Shown here: positions 54,780-64,000 of the stretch, piece after piece | How the letters are laid out: each line of letters begins with the position of its first letter | How positions within the stretch are numbered: the stretch's first letter is position 1 | From: Lactuca virosa | Taxonomy: Eukaryota > Streptophyta > Magnoliopsida > Asterales > Asteraceae | Assembly: GCA_928212115.1 (NCBI GenBank) | Contig: CAKMRJ010005523.1 | Location: 137,367,270-137,431,269 of the forward strand | DNA length: 64,000 bases | Direction of reading: 5' to 3' | Translations under genes and position numbers: made by a program | The notes under the pieces: generated by a model | The model's database searches: none | What the model was told of the DNA's origin: nothing | Seen by the model: only the letters and a program-made list of their open reading frames with translations

Positions 54780-55851
54780 GACGAAGATCACATGTGTTGC
54801 CTTCGATAACCCTTTACTCTTGTTGCATATTCTAGAAATATGCACTTCATTTCCCTTGGCTCTAGTTTACCATCATTCACATGAGCATATACATGGCATC
54901 CAAATATACGTAAGCTGGAATAGGCAGAGGGTTTCCCGAACCATACATGTTAAGGATTCTTCAAGTCTATTGAAGTTGATGGCGATCTATTCACCAGATA
55001 GCAAGCAGTGTTAGATGCTTCCACCCATAATTGCTTGGATAAGTTAGCAAATATCCGCATTCATCTTGCATGTTTCATGAGTGTTTGGTTCATTCATTCT
55101 GCCACTCCATTTTGTTGTGGTGTGTTCTGTACAATGCGATGCCTCACTATACCTTCTGCCTTACAAAAATTATTAAATCGAGCATCACTAAACTCCAACC
55201 CATTGTCAGTCCTCAGAGTCTTGACCTATTTTCCAGTCCTTTTCTCAACCATGGTCTTCCACTCCTTGAACTTCCCAAATACTTCATATTTGATCTTCAT
55301 AAATTAGAACCAAAACTTCTTTGAATAATCATCATTGAACGTCATAAAGTATGAGCATCCTCCTTCAGACTTCACTGGTGCAGGACCCCATAGATATAAG
55401 TGAAAATATTCCATGATTTCCTTGCTTGTGTGTTGACTATTACCGAACTTCACTTTGCGATGCTTTCCCTTAACATAAGCTTCACAAAACTTTATCTTTA
55501 CAGTAGCCTCTCCACCAAGCAGTCCCTATTTACTCAGAACTGACATTCCCTTCTCAGTGATGTACCCCAACCTACAATGCCACAACTCTTTCTTGTCTTC
55601 GCCTTCATTCAAGGATTGATAGATATACATTTTTCCCATAATTGTACTGTCTTCTAGGATATAAATTCATCAATGATGCATTTTCCCTTTCATTATAACT
55701 AGATAAACTTTGGTCACTTTGACCCAATCACCTTCACCAGTATACCTCATCCCATTCTTAGCCAATGTGCCAAGAGATAGTAAATTCTTCCGAAGTTTCA
55801 GAACATACCATCAATCTAACGTCTTGACCATGTCTTCGTGCATCTTGATCT
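54780..55851 (-). pseudogene. Element E pol: integrase
   Basis: Minus-strand frames show LWHCRLGYITEKGM (pre-integrase), TDNGLEFSDARF, NTPQQNGVAE followed by a stop and MNQT, and the ANLSKQLWVEASNTACYLVNRSP and FGCHVYAHV segments. Order and wording are copia integrase. At least six stops. Interrupted at 55852 by G. The short segment at 61290-61339 is its upstream continuation. Confidence 0.8.
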
Positions 55852-56331
55852 TGTAAGTCCCCAAAATTTAGCTTGATGTATCAATCAGATCCACTTGATG
55901 GTGCAGAATCCCAATCAAGTGGATGATGCAAGATAGAATGGAGGAGAAGAAGAATAAGAACTTGATGAATGTATGGTGTATTCAATAATATGAATGATGT
56001 TCCATACACATAAGATCCACACACACACACACTCTTCTTCTCTCTAGTTTCTCTCTCTAGAACACCTTGATTTACACACACACTTGACCGTAAACTCCCC
56101 TACCCTCCTCTCTTAGACTAGAGCTCCTAAGGACTCTATTTATAGTGAACAGTGGTTACAAACACGTTTACATCCGTAAACCTGTTTACAGCGGTAAACA
56201 CGTTTACAACCGTAAACGCCACATGGAACGTAAACGCCACCCAACCATAAACCCAAGGCTGTTTTCGGTCCTAGACTGAAAACTATTAAAGCCTAGAAAA
56301 GTAAAGTATAAACCATATTATTGACCCAACA
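55852..56331 (-). repeat. 3' LTR of element G, with GTTTAC/GTAAAC array
   Basis: 480 bp. Minus-strand TATAAATA at 56137-56144. Directly upstream of it in the promoter direction (56158-56235) are alternating GTTTAC and GTAAAC words forming short palindromes, such as GTTTACAGCGGTAAAC. Confidence 0.92.
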
Positions 56332-56344
56332 ATCTCCCCCTTGG
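56332..56344 (-). other. Polypurine tract of element G
   Basis: Minus-strand CCAAGGGGGAGAT abuts the 3' LTR. Confidence 0.82.
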
Positions 56345-58399
56345 TTTATAGCTTTCTTTTCTTTTGACCCAACAAAACCCCCTAGGATTGTAGCTGGCTT
56401 TTCTTGTCAATCTTCATTTGGAGCTTGGCTTCAGCTTTTTGTCTTCTATATCTTCACAACTTCAAGATGAACAACTGAATCTTCTAGGTGAATGACTTCA
56501 TCTTGAACGGATGGGCATTTTTTCAGAATTTGGCTTTGAACGAACGTTGGGTGTGGAGGCTTCATGTAGAGATTGTTGAAAATCAACACTTTCATCTTGA
56601 GAATCTTCAGAGAGAATAGAGAATGAACTTTTGGATCACTTCAGTAGGTACAAAGATAGCAGAAAATTGATTGAGAAGACTTCAATGAAACTTGTCACAT
56701 AATCTTCAAGTCAGCTTCACCTTGCTACTGGGGTTGAAAGGTTGTATGTTGAAAAATGATCTTCACTTCTAGTTCCTTCGAATGAATGCTCTGAATGATC
56801 ACCGTTACGTCTTAAGAAGTAACCGTGACTAAAAATTCCTTGTAGATCACAGAAAGAATCATAAAGACCCTTCTCACCACAGTTGTTCAAGGATGAATCC
56901 TTGGCTCAGAAAGAGACTCCTCGCAGTATCTGTGTGAACTCGGAGGAACGCACTGCGATTTGTTGAGTATCGAAGAACTACTCTTGGCTAGTTTTGATGT
57001 TATCCCCTGTATATCCTTGATCATAGATCTCAATACAGTTATCAAGTTAAAAAGTTTGGCGATACGTTCAGCAATACCCGTTTCCCTGTTGGGTGAATCG
57101 CCCTGGTGCCGTGACAGTTATTAGGTAAAGAAAGCTGACAAGACCAATCTAACAATTTGTACAGTTTCGGACTTTTAATTCCTTAGATACGACAGTTCTT
57201 AGATAAGAAACTACCTGACTAGCGTTTTATACAATGTCACACCAGGTATGAGCCATTATCCGTCAATTCATGGGTGAAATCTAGAACATATAAAATGTTC
57301 ACCGTCAATTCAGAAATAAATGGTGTTGGATTTTGGGTTTCACTTAAAGTCATGGTGGCAATGACATCTAAGATCATAAACACAGACTTTTTGGCAATCG
57401 TCAGCCGAGTTGTTTTATACTCGAACCTCAAGGGGTACCAGTACGTGGAAGTGATTTGATGGAGAAAATTTTAGATATGGGTGAAGAATGGTTGGGTGTT
57501 TCACATTGTTCATGGTGAAAATGACCTTTGATCATTAACATTTGATGAGAAGACTCCTATTAAGACTGGTATATGTCTCAATATGGAAGATTTTATCACT
57601 CGCATTTGAATTTTCCGTCAATTCCTTGTGAAAGTAGTGTGAAGTGTAATGACCGTCAATTCCTTTCCACTTTCAGGTTTCTTCTCCTTGCTCAGAATAT
57701 TTCGATACAGTCTCCTTGAGTCTCATCTTCTTCTGAATTCATTTTTCAAGACAAATGAAATTTTGAGATAAACATAAAAAATAAGAGTAAACTTAGCACA
57801 CTAAGAAAAAGTAAAAGTAAAATACGCTCAAAAACAATATTTTTGGATTTTTGATTTTTCTGAAAAAGAAATAAAAATATTTTTGTATTTTTGAAATATT
57901 ATAAATTTTTTTTTGTTTTTTTTTTAATTTTTCTCCCCGTAAATTTGTGCATATAAGAGAATATGAACAAATTTAATAAAAAACAAACGAAAAATACAAA
58001 AACTTTTGGGATCAAAGTTGTCAAGCAATTTAACTTGCCCTTTATCACTAAATCTTCATATCATTTCCCAAAATGATTTCCTACCAAAGAAAGACATTTT
58101 TTTAATTTGTTTTTTGATTTATTTGATTTTTTTGTATTTTGATTTCTCCCCCATAAATTGAGCACGGGAAGGAAATACAATAAATGTGCAAAATTAAAAG
58201 AAATTTGTCTTTGAAATGAATCATTTTAAGAAAAACTCAGGAGCATCGAAAGAATTCAAACTGAAAGTCAGCAATTGAAGACGCAAGCAGTCAACGAATT
58301 CAGCCTTAGCTGTGTTTCAATCTCGGAACAGATCCAAAAATTCTTCACATCATTAAGCACAAACCCCATGTATGATCCTTTCCTTTCTTCCTTTCCCGC
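56345..58399 (-). other. Non-coding 3' region of element G
   Basis: No domain-bearing ORF. Shares with A and B the block 'caccgtcaattc', 'ttttgggtttcact', 'aagatcataaacacaga' (57250-57385) and AAAAATCCAAAAATATT-type motifs near 57836 and 57880. Two further 'ccgtcaattc' words lie near 57605 and 57655. Confidence 0.6.
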
Positions 58400-58621
58400 A
58401 AAGGACACATACTCTCAGTTGAAGTTCTGAGTGTTGTACAGTTGAGAGATGCCTCCTATCATGTGCCAGGAACAACCACTATCAACAAACCGAAGTCTGA
58501 TGATATGTCTCCATAGCTGCTCCGACACAGAGTGGGATCAATTGGTCTTTGGAACCCAGTCCATTTTGAAACTGGGTTGACCGTTGTCATCTTTGCAAGG
58601 AACTCTCTCCCATGACATATA
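58400..58621 (-). pseudogene. Element G protease fragment
   Basis: In a frame offset from gag, FVDSGCSWHMIGGISQL is the retroviral-type aspartic protease active-site region. It stops shortly after; no integrase follows. Confidence 0.7.
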
Positions 58622-59893
58622 CTACTTATCACAAACATAAGATGTAGAAATATTAGAATCATTAGAAGATTTGGGAGATTGAAACTTTGGTACCCATCTG
58701 TAGTTGGGTTTAACCCATTTCTTGTTCGATCGGATGGGTGGCTCAGTACTTGCTTTTAAACTTGAAGTCGGCCGTCGAGATGGCTTTGACCTAAGCATTT
58801 TTGGTTTCACTGGAGCATCTCTTGGATTGGGCTTCTTGGCCGGAATTCCCTTCTTGTTCTTGGGATTTCGATTCTTGGCCTTCGGAGTTGAATTATTGTT
58901 CTTCTTGGCATTCCAGTCGCCATTTCGCGATTGTGATCTCGAATGATTTCCTTTGGAAAATCTTCCTCTTGGCGCGTTCTGCCATCCTTGTGCATAGTAG
59001 GGAACATATGCGCGATTTGGACAATTTCTGGTAATGTGACCAGGTGTTCCACAGTGAAAACATGTCATTTTCTTCACGTAGGAGTTGTTTCTTCCTTCCC
59101 CTGGTGACGTACTCTTGCCTTGTTTCTGATTGTTCCTACATGCACACTTGCAGCAGGCACTCTGTTTAGCTTGTGTTGGCAGCCTATATTTACCAATAGC
59201 AGATTGATCAGGAGTAACTGAGTTAGAAGCAACAAATTCATAGTTCAAGGAGACATTGGTTTGTTCAATAGTGTTCTCTTTGTTCTCATCTTCCGCTACT
59301 TTACCTGCACAAGAAGTACAATCATTAAAATCTTTCATCTCAACACCCTCAGTTGGCCCTGATTGCTCAGTCTTAACTGAAGCCGGTGTAGAGGGTTGAC
59401 CATACTGAAGGTGTGCTTCATTTGCTATTTCCTCATTAGTTAGAGGAGTAGAAATGTAGTTATCATTGAAATGAGGTGGAACACTGTGATACCCTAAACC
59501 TTTATTTTGATTATCCTTAAATTTCAATTGTTTCTCAATCATAGTCTCAACTTTCTCACTTGATACATCAAACTTTTTGAAGTTAAAATCTGCATTTTCA
59601 AATTTGTTTTTCAATGTGTCAAGTTCAGCATTCAAACTGGCAAGTTTTCCCCTGATATAATCATAATTCACACATTTATTGCTGTACTCTTCCTGAAATG
59701 TCCTAAAGTCCTTAGTTTTGGCCTCTAATTGTTCTTTCTGGGGTTTCTGAGCTTTCCTAAGAGTATAGCCTTCGTACTTAAGGTCCTCATTTTCTCTTTT
59801 TAATAAATCGATTTGTTCACGAACAAACTTAATCGTAGTTTCACAAGATTGTGAGCATGAAACTTCATTGATCAGGACGTTTGTGGAACTCAT
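58622..59893 (-). CDS. Element G Gag (coiled coil plus CCHC knuckle)
   Basis: 423 codons with no internal stop. Residues 20-140 form a coiled coil (IDLLKRENEDLKYEGYTLRK, LNAELDTLKNKFENA). 150-260 is an acidic linker with CxxC-type Cys pairs (KQSACCKCACRNN). An intact zinc knuckle CFHCGTPGHITRNC lies near residue 280. The last 110 residues are rich in Lys, Arg, Pro and Asn, suited to RNA binding. It corresponds to the middle and C-terminal parts of A and B Gag. The N-terminal capsid-like domain is missing, and I see no upstream ATG in frame restoring it. The start is the first ATG of the frame, after the non-coding leader. Role: packaging of element RNA, if expressed. Confidence 0.75.
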   Translation of the reverse strand: MSSTNVLINEVSCSQSCETTIKFVREQIDLLKRENEDLKYEGYTLRKAQKPQKEQLEAKTKDFRTFQEEYSNKCVNYDYIRGKLASLNAELDTLKNKFENADFNFKKFDVSSEKVETMIEKQLKFKDNQNKGLGYHSVPPHFNDNYISTPLTNEEIANEAHLQYGQPSTPASVKTEQSGPTEGVEMKDFNDCTSCAGKVAEDENKENTIEQTNVSLNYEFVASNSVTPDQSAIGKYRLPTQAKQSACCKCACRNNQKQGKSTSPGEGRNNSYVKKMTCFHCGTPGHITRNCPNRAYVPYYAQGWQNAPRGRFSKGNHSRSQSRNGDWNAKKNNNSTPKAKNRNPKNKKGIPAKKPNPRDAPVKPKMLRSKPSRRPTSSLKASTEPPIRSNKKWVKPNYRWVPKFQSPKSSNDSNISTSYVCDK

Positions 59894-59925
59894 TGTTTAC
59901 CAAAAATTCCCTTTGACTATAAACC

Positions 59926-60130
59926 TCAAAAGTCAACCTTAAAAGTCAAAATTAAAAAGTCAAACTTAAAAGTCAAACTTGAAAAGTCAAACTTAAAAGT
60001 CAAACCGAAAGCTAAAAATGAAAATTTGAAAATTAAACGAGAAAGTCAAAGTTTAAAGTCAAAGGTCAAACTTGGAAGTCAAAGTCAATTTTTGAGGTCA
60101 AAAGTCAATTTAGAAAGTCAAAACTTTGAG
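59926..60130 (-). repeat. TTGACT (W-box-like) array in the G leader
   Basis: About fourteen AGTCAA/GGTCAA words in 205 bp, many as AAAAGTCAAACTT. On the element's sense strand they read TTGACT/TTGACC, the WRKY W-box core. Located between PBS and gag. Simple amplification of a short word is the alternative. Confidence 0.75.
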
Positions 60131-60247
60131 TTGAAAATGAAACTTTAAAATTTGAAAAATTAATTTTTGGGCTAAAATTGTAAAAAATCCGAAAATAGGA
60201 ACGGAATTGCGAAGCTATATGATTTAATCAGGGAAGGTGTTAAACAT

Positions 60248-60321
60248 CTGGCTTGCTAGATCAATTGGTAAGGCGTGAGTTGGGTGTGGAAGAGACCCGA
60301 GTTCGATCCTTGCTCCCACCA
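60248..60321 (+). other. tRNA-like segment with A-box and B-box (SINE head?)
   Basis: TAGATCAATTGGTAAGGC fits an RNA polymerase III A-box and AGTTCGATCCT, about 40 bp later, a B-box; the segment ends CTCCCACCA. The 5' and 3' ends do not pair as an acceptor stem, so it is not a functional tRNA gene. It could be the head of a tRNA-derived SINE inserted in the G leader. Confidence 0.45.
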
Positions 60322-60408
60322 AGATGCTTTTATTTATTCGTTGCTGACTGAACTAGACCACACACGCGAGCTGAAAACATGTTGGCCGCAAACGAGGACC
60401 GAAAACTA

Positions 60409-60534
60409 GGACTGCAATCGAGGACACGTTCCTCCGGCTGTAAACGCTTCGGACCACAAACTCGGACACGCTCCTCCGGCTGTAAACGCTACGGACCGCA
60501 AAATCGTACACGCTCCTTCGGCTGTAAACGCTTC
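60409..60534 (+). repeat. 42-bp tandem repeat, three copies
   Basis: Units starting GGACTGCAATCGAGGACACG, GGACCACAAACTCGGACACG and GGACCGCAAAATCGTACACG, each ending in GGCTGTAAACGCT(T/A)C. The array adds more GTAAAC words to the leader of G and continues to 60570 with GTAAACGAGTTTAC. Confidence 0.85.
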
Positions 60535-60795
60535 GGTTGTAAACGAGTTTACAGCTGTAAACACTTCGGAAAAACACGCTGAATGCGAAAATGGCCGCCA
60601 TATTTCGCTGTTTACGACCAAAAAACACGATTTTTCACTTTTTTAGCTCCAAAACTCGATCAAAAACTCGTTTTTATGAAAAACACGTAGAAGAAACCCC
60701 TAATATTTTTTCAAAAACTATTGAAAAACGTAAAATCCTTTAAGAAAAAGTGCAAAAATGCTCGATATCTTGCCAAAGAGATTGATACAATCCAA

Positions 60796-60807
60796 GCTCT
60801 GATACCA
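60796..60807 (-). other. Primer-binding site of element G
   Basis: Minus-strand TGGTATCAGAGC, two bases from the 5' LTR. Confidence 0.88.
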
Positions 60808-60809
60808 AC

Positions 60810-61289
60810 TATAAGTCCCCAAAATTTAGCTTGATGTATCAATCAGATCCACTTGATGGTGTGCAATCCCAATCAAGTGGATGATGCAAGATAGATTGGA
60901 GGAGAAGAAGAAGAAGAACTTGATGAATCTATGGTGTATTCAATAATATGAATGATGTTCCATACACATAAGATCCACACACACACACACTCTTCTTCTC
61001 TCTAGTTTCTCTCTCTAGAACACCTTGATTTACACACACACTTGACCGTAAACTCCCCTACCCTCCTCTCTTAGACTAGAGCTCCTAAGGACTCTATTTA
61101 TAGTGAACAGTGGTTACAAACACGTTTACATCCGTAAACCTGTTTACAGCGGTAAACACGTTTACAACCGTAAACGCCACATGGACCGTAAACGCCACCC
61201 AACCATAAACCCAAGGCTGTTTTCGGTCCTAGACTGAAAACTATTAAAGCCTAGAAAAGTAAAGTATAAACCATATTTTTGACCCAACA
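60810..61289 (-). repeat. 5' LTR of element G
   Basis: 480-bp partner of 55852-56331. TATAAATA at 61095-61102 and the GTTTAC/GTAAAC array at about 61117-61195. Its inner end reads TATAAG where the other LTR has TGTAAG. Confidence 0.92.
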
Positions 61290-61339
61290 AAGCTACATCA
61301 TGTCACTACCCTTGATACTGCTCACCCAATCATCACCCA
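61290..61339 (-). pseudogene. Element E pol fragment between G and F
   Basis: Fifty bases reading GDDWVSSIKGSD on the minus strand, the region between the protease site and pre-integrase of Tnt1-like polyproteins. It is the bridge between the gag-protease part (62450 onward) and the integrase part (up to 55851). Confidence 0.7.
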
Positions 61340-62449
61340 TGTTAAATGCGACTCGAGCATTTGGATCATGTTCATGGAGAATTTGGAGCACTTGGAACTC
61401 AATGGAGCACTTAGGGTTCATGGAGCATGTGACAAAGGAATGAATCATATGAGAAAGAAAATGGGTCATCTGAAAAAGGAACGGATCAAGTGCCAAAGGA
61501 ACAGATCGTACAGAAGGGGGTTTGTAGCACCTGGAAGAGGTTTGCAGCACTTGGGAGTGATATGGAGCAACAAGGGAACCTTGTTGCGCCATATGTTGAA
61601 GGGATAGGCCAAGAAGGATACTTTTGCACCAAAGGAATTCCTTCTTGCACCATTATGCTCCCTCTTGCGCCATAAGGAGTTCCTCTTGTGCCAAGCGGTA
61701 CTCCTCTTGCACCATGAGGATTGCTCTTGTGCCATGCATGGCCTTGTTGTCTCATGCATGGCCTTGTTGCGCCATGCATGTTCCAGTTGCACCATGGTGA
61801 TGTTGTTGCTCAAATCTTGATTTTCTTGTGCCACATTTGAAGTCACTTGCGCCATCCATATTCCTGTTGTGCCATGATGGTGCAAAATGGACCATCTTGG
61901 TCCTTGATGAGCCAAGTATGCTATAAAGTCCTCTATGATTCTCAAGATCGTTCAAGGATGCTCAGAAGTTGGTATTTCTCAAGGATTACACCATGTTTTG
62001 CCACCATGATGGATGTTGGGCCATTAGTGTTCATGATGTGCCACTTGTACATCATGATGCTCCACTATAGCAAAAGGTGCTCCATTATGTGTGTTGCTGA
62101 CGCTCATGGCTTGTATGACATGGATGAATGTTCCAGAAGATGTTACATGGCGGATTGTGATTGGCTGACACCTTTCATGGGCCTATGGGCCAATGGGCTT
62201 GGCCCATTAGGGGTTTAGGTATGATTTATCAACTATAAATAGGGATGCATGCTAGGTCATTTTGTATCTTGAATTATAGAGCGATAGGCGAATCTCTGTG
62301 TAATTGTACTTGTAACCTCTATTTGAGAGCTCTAAAATAAAAGAATACTCCCTTCCTTCCCGTAGACGTAGGTCACCTTGACCGAACCACATAAATACCG
62401 TGTCTTGTGTGCTTATAGTTTTGGTAGTTATCCGCTTTACTTACTAACA
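61340..62449 (+). repeat. Element F: solo LTR of the E family
   Basis: 1,110 bp, TGTTAAATG...CTAACA, exact TSD ACCCA (61335-61339 and 62450-62454). It matches the E 3' LTR in reverse complement, so it belongs to the same family but was inserted in opposite orientation. TATAAATA at 62234-62241. No PBS, PPT or interior adjoin it. The middle (61620-61870) has repeats around 'cttgtgccat', 'cttgcgccat' and 'cttgcaccat'. A solo LTR forms by recombination between the two LTRs of one element. Confidence 0.9.
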
Positions 62450-63358
62450 ACCCATCTTGACTATGTCATCCCACTCTTTGAAGGATTTGAACCAGTCACG
62501 ATTATACGTCATGTGATAGGATGCTCCAAAATCCAAGACCCAAGCATCTGCAAAGCTAGATTTACTTACAGTCAATACATCACCATAGTACCCTTCATCA
62601 TAACTTTCTCGAACAACAACAACAATTTTATTACTGCTTGATCTACTCTTGAACTTGTTCTTCATCTGTGGAAAATTTCGCTTTGATGTGCCCTTTTTCC
62701 TTGCAATTATAACATTTGGCATTCGATGAACCTTTAGACTCTGACTTAGAACGTGATCTCCCTCTGTTTCCCCCTTTCCTCTCTTATGTCCTTCTTCTCC
62801 CTGCGAACAACACGGAACAAGACACCTCCTCTCCAATTGAAACTTTTCTTTTCAGTTCCTTGGACATCTGAGATTCCTTCACATCATTCATAGTGATCAT
62901 TGTCCTACCATAGAGCATGGTATCAATGAAATCCTCATGTGAGTTTGGAAGAGAACATAAGAGAATGAGCTTCTGATCTTCATCTTAAATCTTCACATCT
63001 ACCGCTTGTAGATCCAAGATGATGCAATTGAAGTTATCCAGATGATATTTCACTTGGGTACTTTCATACATTCTGAGAGTGTACAACCTTTGCTTCTGTT
63101 AAAACATGTTTCGTTAGAGAGTTGTTCTAGTACTTATCACAAAGTTTCTCCCAGAGCCCAGAAGCAGTTGTTTGATTCACTACTTCCCTCAGTACTTCAT
63201 TTGGCAAACTCAACAGAATGGCACTATGTGCCTTCATCAGAATGCCCACCTTTTTATCAATCGTCATGTCCTTTAGCAGTTTTGGCTCTGCTTCCAGTGT
63301 CGCTGCACATCCTTGTTGAACTAGAAGAGCCCTCATATTCACCATCCACAAAGTGAAG
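62450..63358 (-). pseudogene. Element E gag and protease start
   Basis: 63356 down: FTLWMVNMRALLVQQGC, MKAHSAILLSLPNEVLREVV and SGLWEKLCDKY, standard Tnt1-like gag. Then stops and frame changes. 62836-62455 holds a degraded knuckle region and the protease site WVLDFGASYHMTYNRDW (DSG changed to DFG). The N-terminal 15 or so residues are missing at the H boundary. F cuts the far end. Confidence 0.82.
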
Positions 63359-63502
63359 TGAAAGACCCAAACTTTCATAAAAACTACATCATAATACTCC
63401 AAATCACTCCAAAACATGCTACATTCATATTCATAAAACAATATTTTACATTGATAGTTTAATTACATAGACTAGATACAAATCGACTATTAAGATTTTT
63501 AC

Positions 63503-63552
<50 letters not shown>

Positions 63553-64000
63553 CATTACTTCCCAAGAAATTAAACATTAAATACAAAAGCTATAATATTA
63601 TCTATTCTACATCTTCTACCAGTACATGACTATACTGGATGCTTATCACCTGCAATAGATTAAACATTGAGAGGGATAAGCGGGTGACGCTTAGTGAGTT
63701 CAATAATAGTTACAATATAACGGTATGCCATATACATATCAATATGACAGAAGCAAAAAGGGACAAAGAACAACAAAGGCATATGTATATCTTATAACAG
63801 ACTTTCCATATCAACCAACAATCAATTTCAACTTGATATACATCAATAAAGTTTCAGCCCAAATGGCACAACAAATTTCAACTTGATATCAACCAACAAT
63901 CAATTTCAACTTGCTAGAATATTCAGGCTTTCAGCCCTACATAGCCCTATGCCAATACCAGAAGTTATACAAGTCATGCTCTACATGGCCAAAGTCACAA
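63359..64000 (-). repeat. Element H: partial LTR, probably Gypsy-type
   Basis: Begins where E gag loses homology. The minus strand would end ...TTTGGGTCTTTCA, like the D LTR end ...TTGGGGATGTCACA. Near 63640-63705 the minus strand has an ACTCACTAAGCG...GCAGGTGATAAG arrangement that parallels the CTCACCAGG...ACAGGTAG region of D. Contains (AT)n at about 63512-63551. Continues past the window, so identity is uncertain. Confidence 0.45.

Larger units (their letters stand above)
55852..61289 (-). mobile_element. Element G: gag-only Sirevirus-like element
   Basis: 5,438 bp, minus strand, with 480-bp LTRs (55852-56331, 60810-61289) differing at about 10 sites by eye (about 98% identity). PBS, PPT (GGGGGAG type), a 423-codon open gag region and a protease trace are present. 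Integrase, RT, RNase H and ORF3 are absent; the space is 1.9 kb of non-coding DNA that shares blocks with A and B. A recent insertion without RT or integrase implies supply in trans. This matches the TR-GAG concept. The TSD is imperfect: GATCT (55847-55851) against AAGCT (61290-61294). Confidence 0.85.
32056..63358 (-). mobile_element. Element E: Tnt1-like Ty1/copia element, disrupted by B, G and F
   Basis: Minus-strand copia remnant. 3' LTR (32056-32439 plus 52334-52971), PPT, RNase H, RT and integrase (53158-55851), a short protease-integrase linker between G and F (61290-61339), gag-protease (62450-63358). Its 5' LTR is outside the window or lost at the H boundary. It lies within element K, and the 5 bases before 32056 are ACATC. 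Heavy frame damage and three internal insertions make it older than B, G and F. Gag wording (LWMVNMRALLVQQGC) matches the Tnt1/Tork type. Confidence 0.8.

Noticed and set aside
58704..59034. Plus-strand ORFs opposite G gag
   Set aside because: Antisense shadows of the clear CCHC-containing gag frame.
60248..60321. Functional tRNA gene
   Set aside because: The ends do not form an acceptor stem and no clear anticodon arm is present. Kept only as a tRNA-like segment.
60379..60582. ORF with 14-residue repeats in the G leader
   Set aside because: It is the translation of the 42-bp tandem repeat, and lies antisense to the element. No sign of a gene.

Overview
This 64 kb window is plant nuclear DNA made almost entirely of nested LTR retrotransposons. 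No intact host gene is visible. The families (Sirevirus-like Ty1/copia with very long gag and a third ORF, Tnt1/Tork-like copia, a long-LTR Gypsy-like derivative), the ACTCGTCGAGT palindromes in two copia leaders and the AT-rich background suggest an Asteraceae genome, most likely lettuce (Lactuca) or a close relative. That organism call is inference from recall, not from a search.

I name the elements A-K. Insertion boundaries were read from LTR ends (TG...CA), PBS and PPT sites and 5-bp target-site duplications (TSD). J (1-973, minus, copia) is cut by the window start and sits inside I (974-about 4365, plus, 3' end of a Sirevirus-like element: ORF3, PPT, LTR). 4366-8219 holds a Gypsy LTR scrap, (TA)n, a 5'-truncated LINE and a large foldback element. 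K (8220-32055, plus) is an old copia element split by A (8864-30442, minus, Sirevirus-like, TSD TGGGT/TGGAT). A's gag is split by C (21653-29609, minus, Tork-like copia, TSD AAAGC). E (32056-about 63358, minus, Tnt1-like copia) also lies in K. B (32440-52328, minus, Sirevirus-like, TSD CATAT) sits in E's 3' LTR, and D (42735-49793, plus, non-coding Gypsy-type element with 2.8 kb LTRs, TSD TTTCA) sits in B's gag. Further along E are G (55852-61289, minus, gag-only Sirevirus-like element), F (61340-62449, plus, solo LTR of E's own family, TSD ACCCA) and H (63359-64000, a partial LTR).

The most interesting content is the third ORF (ORF3) in three diverged Sirevirus-like elements (I, A, B). It lies downstream of pol, in the place of the 'envelope-like' gene of soybean SIRE1. 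Here it has no visible signal peptide or membrane span. It has a globular N-terminal domain (A, B), a basic/acidic/proline-rich linker, coiled coils and a C-terminal domain shared by all three. In A and B it is separated from pol by about 1.8 kb of non-coding DNA, and both copies carry a TATATAAAG box 96-98 bp upstream of an ATGGC start. In A there is also a GACACGTGGC G-box. This suggests an internal promoter for ORF3, unlike the stop-codon readthrough described for SIRE1. In B the 1,172-codon frame is interrupted only by three stop codons.

Other points of interest are the apparently trans-mobilised G (gag only) and D (no coding), both with LTR pairs about 98% identical by eye; purine-rich PPT-like tracts repeated in the integrase-RT spacer of A and B; and element-specific short CG-containing or palindromic words (TTCGAA in A, TGCGAA in B, TCCGGA in I, GTTTAC/GTAAAC in G, ACTCGTCGAGT in C/J). 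All coding regions are broken to some degree, so everything coding is called as pseudogene or remnant.
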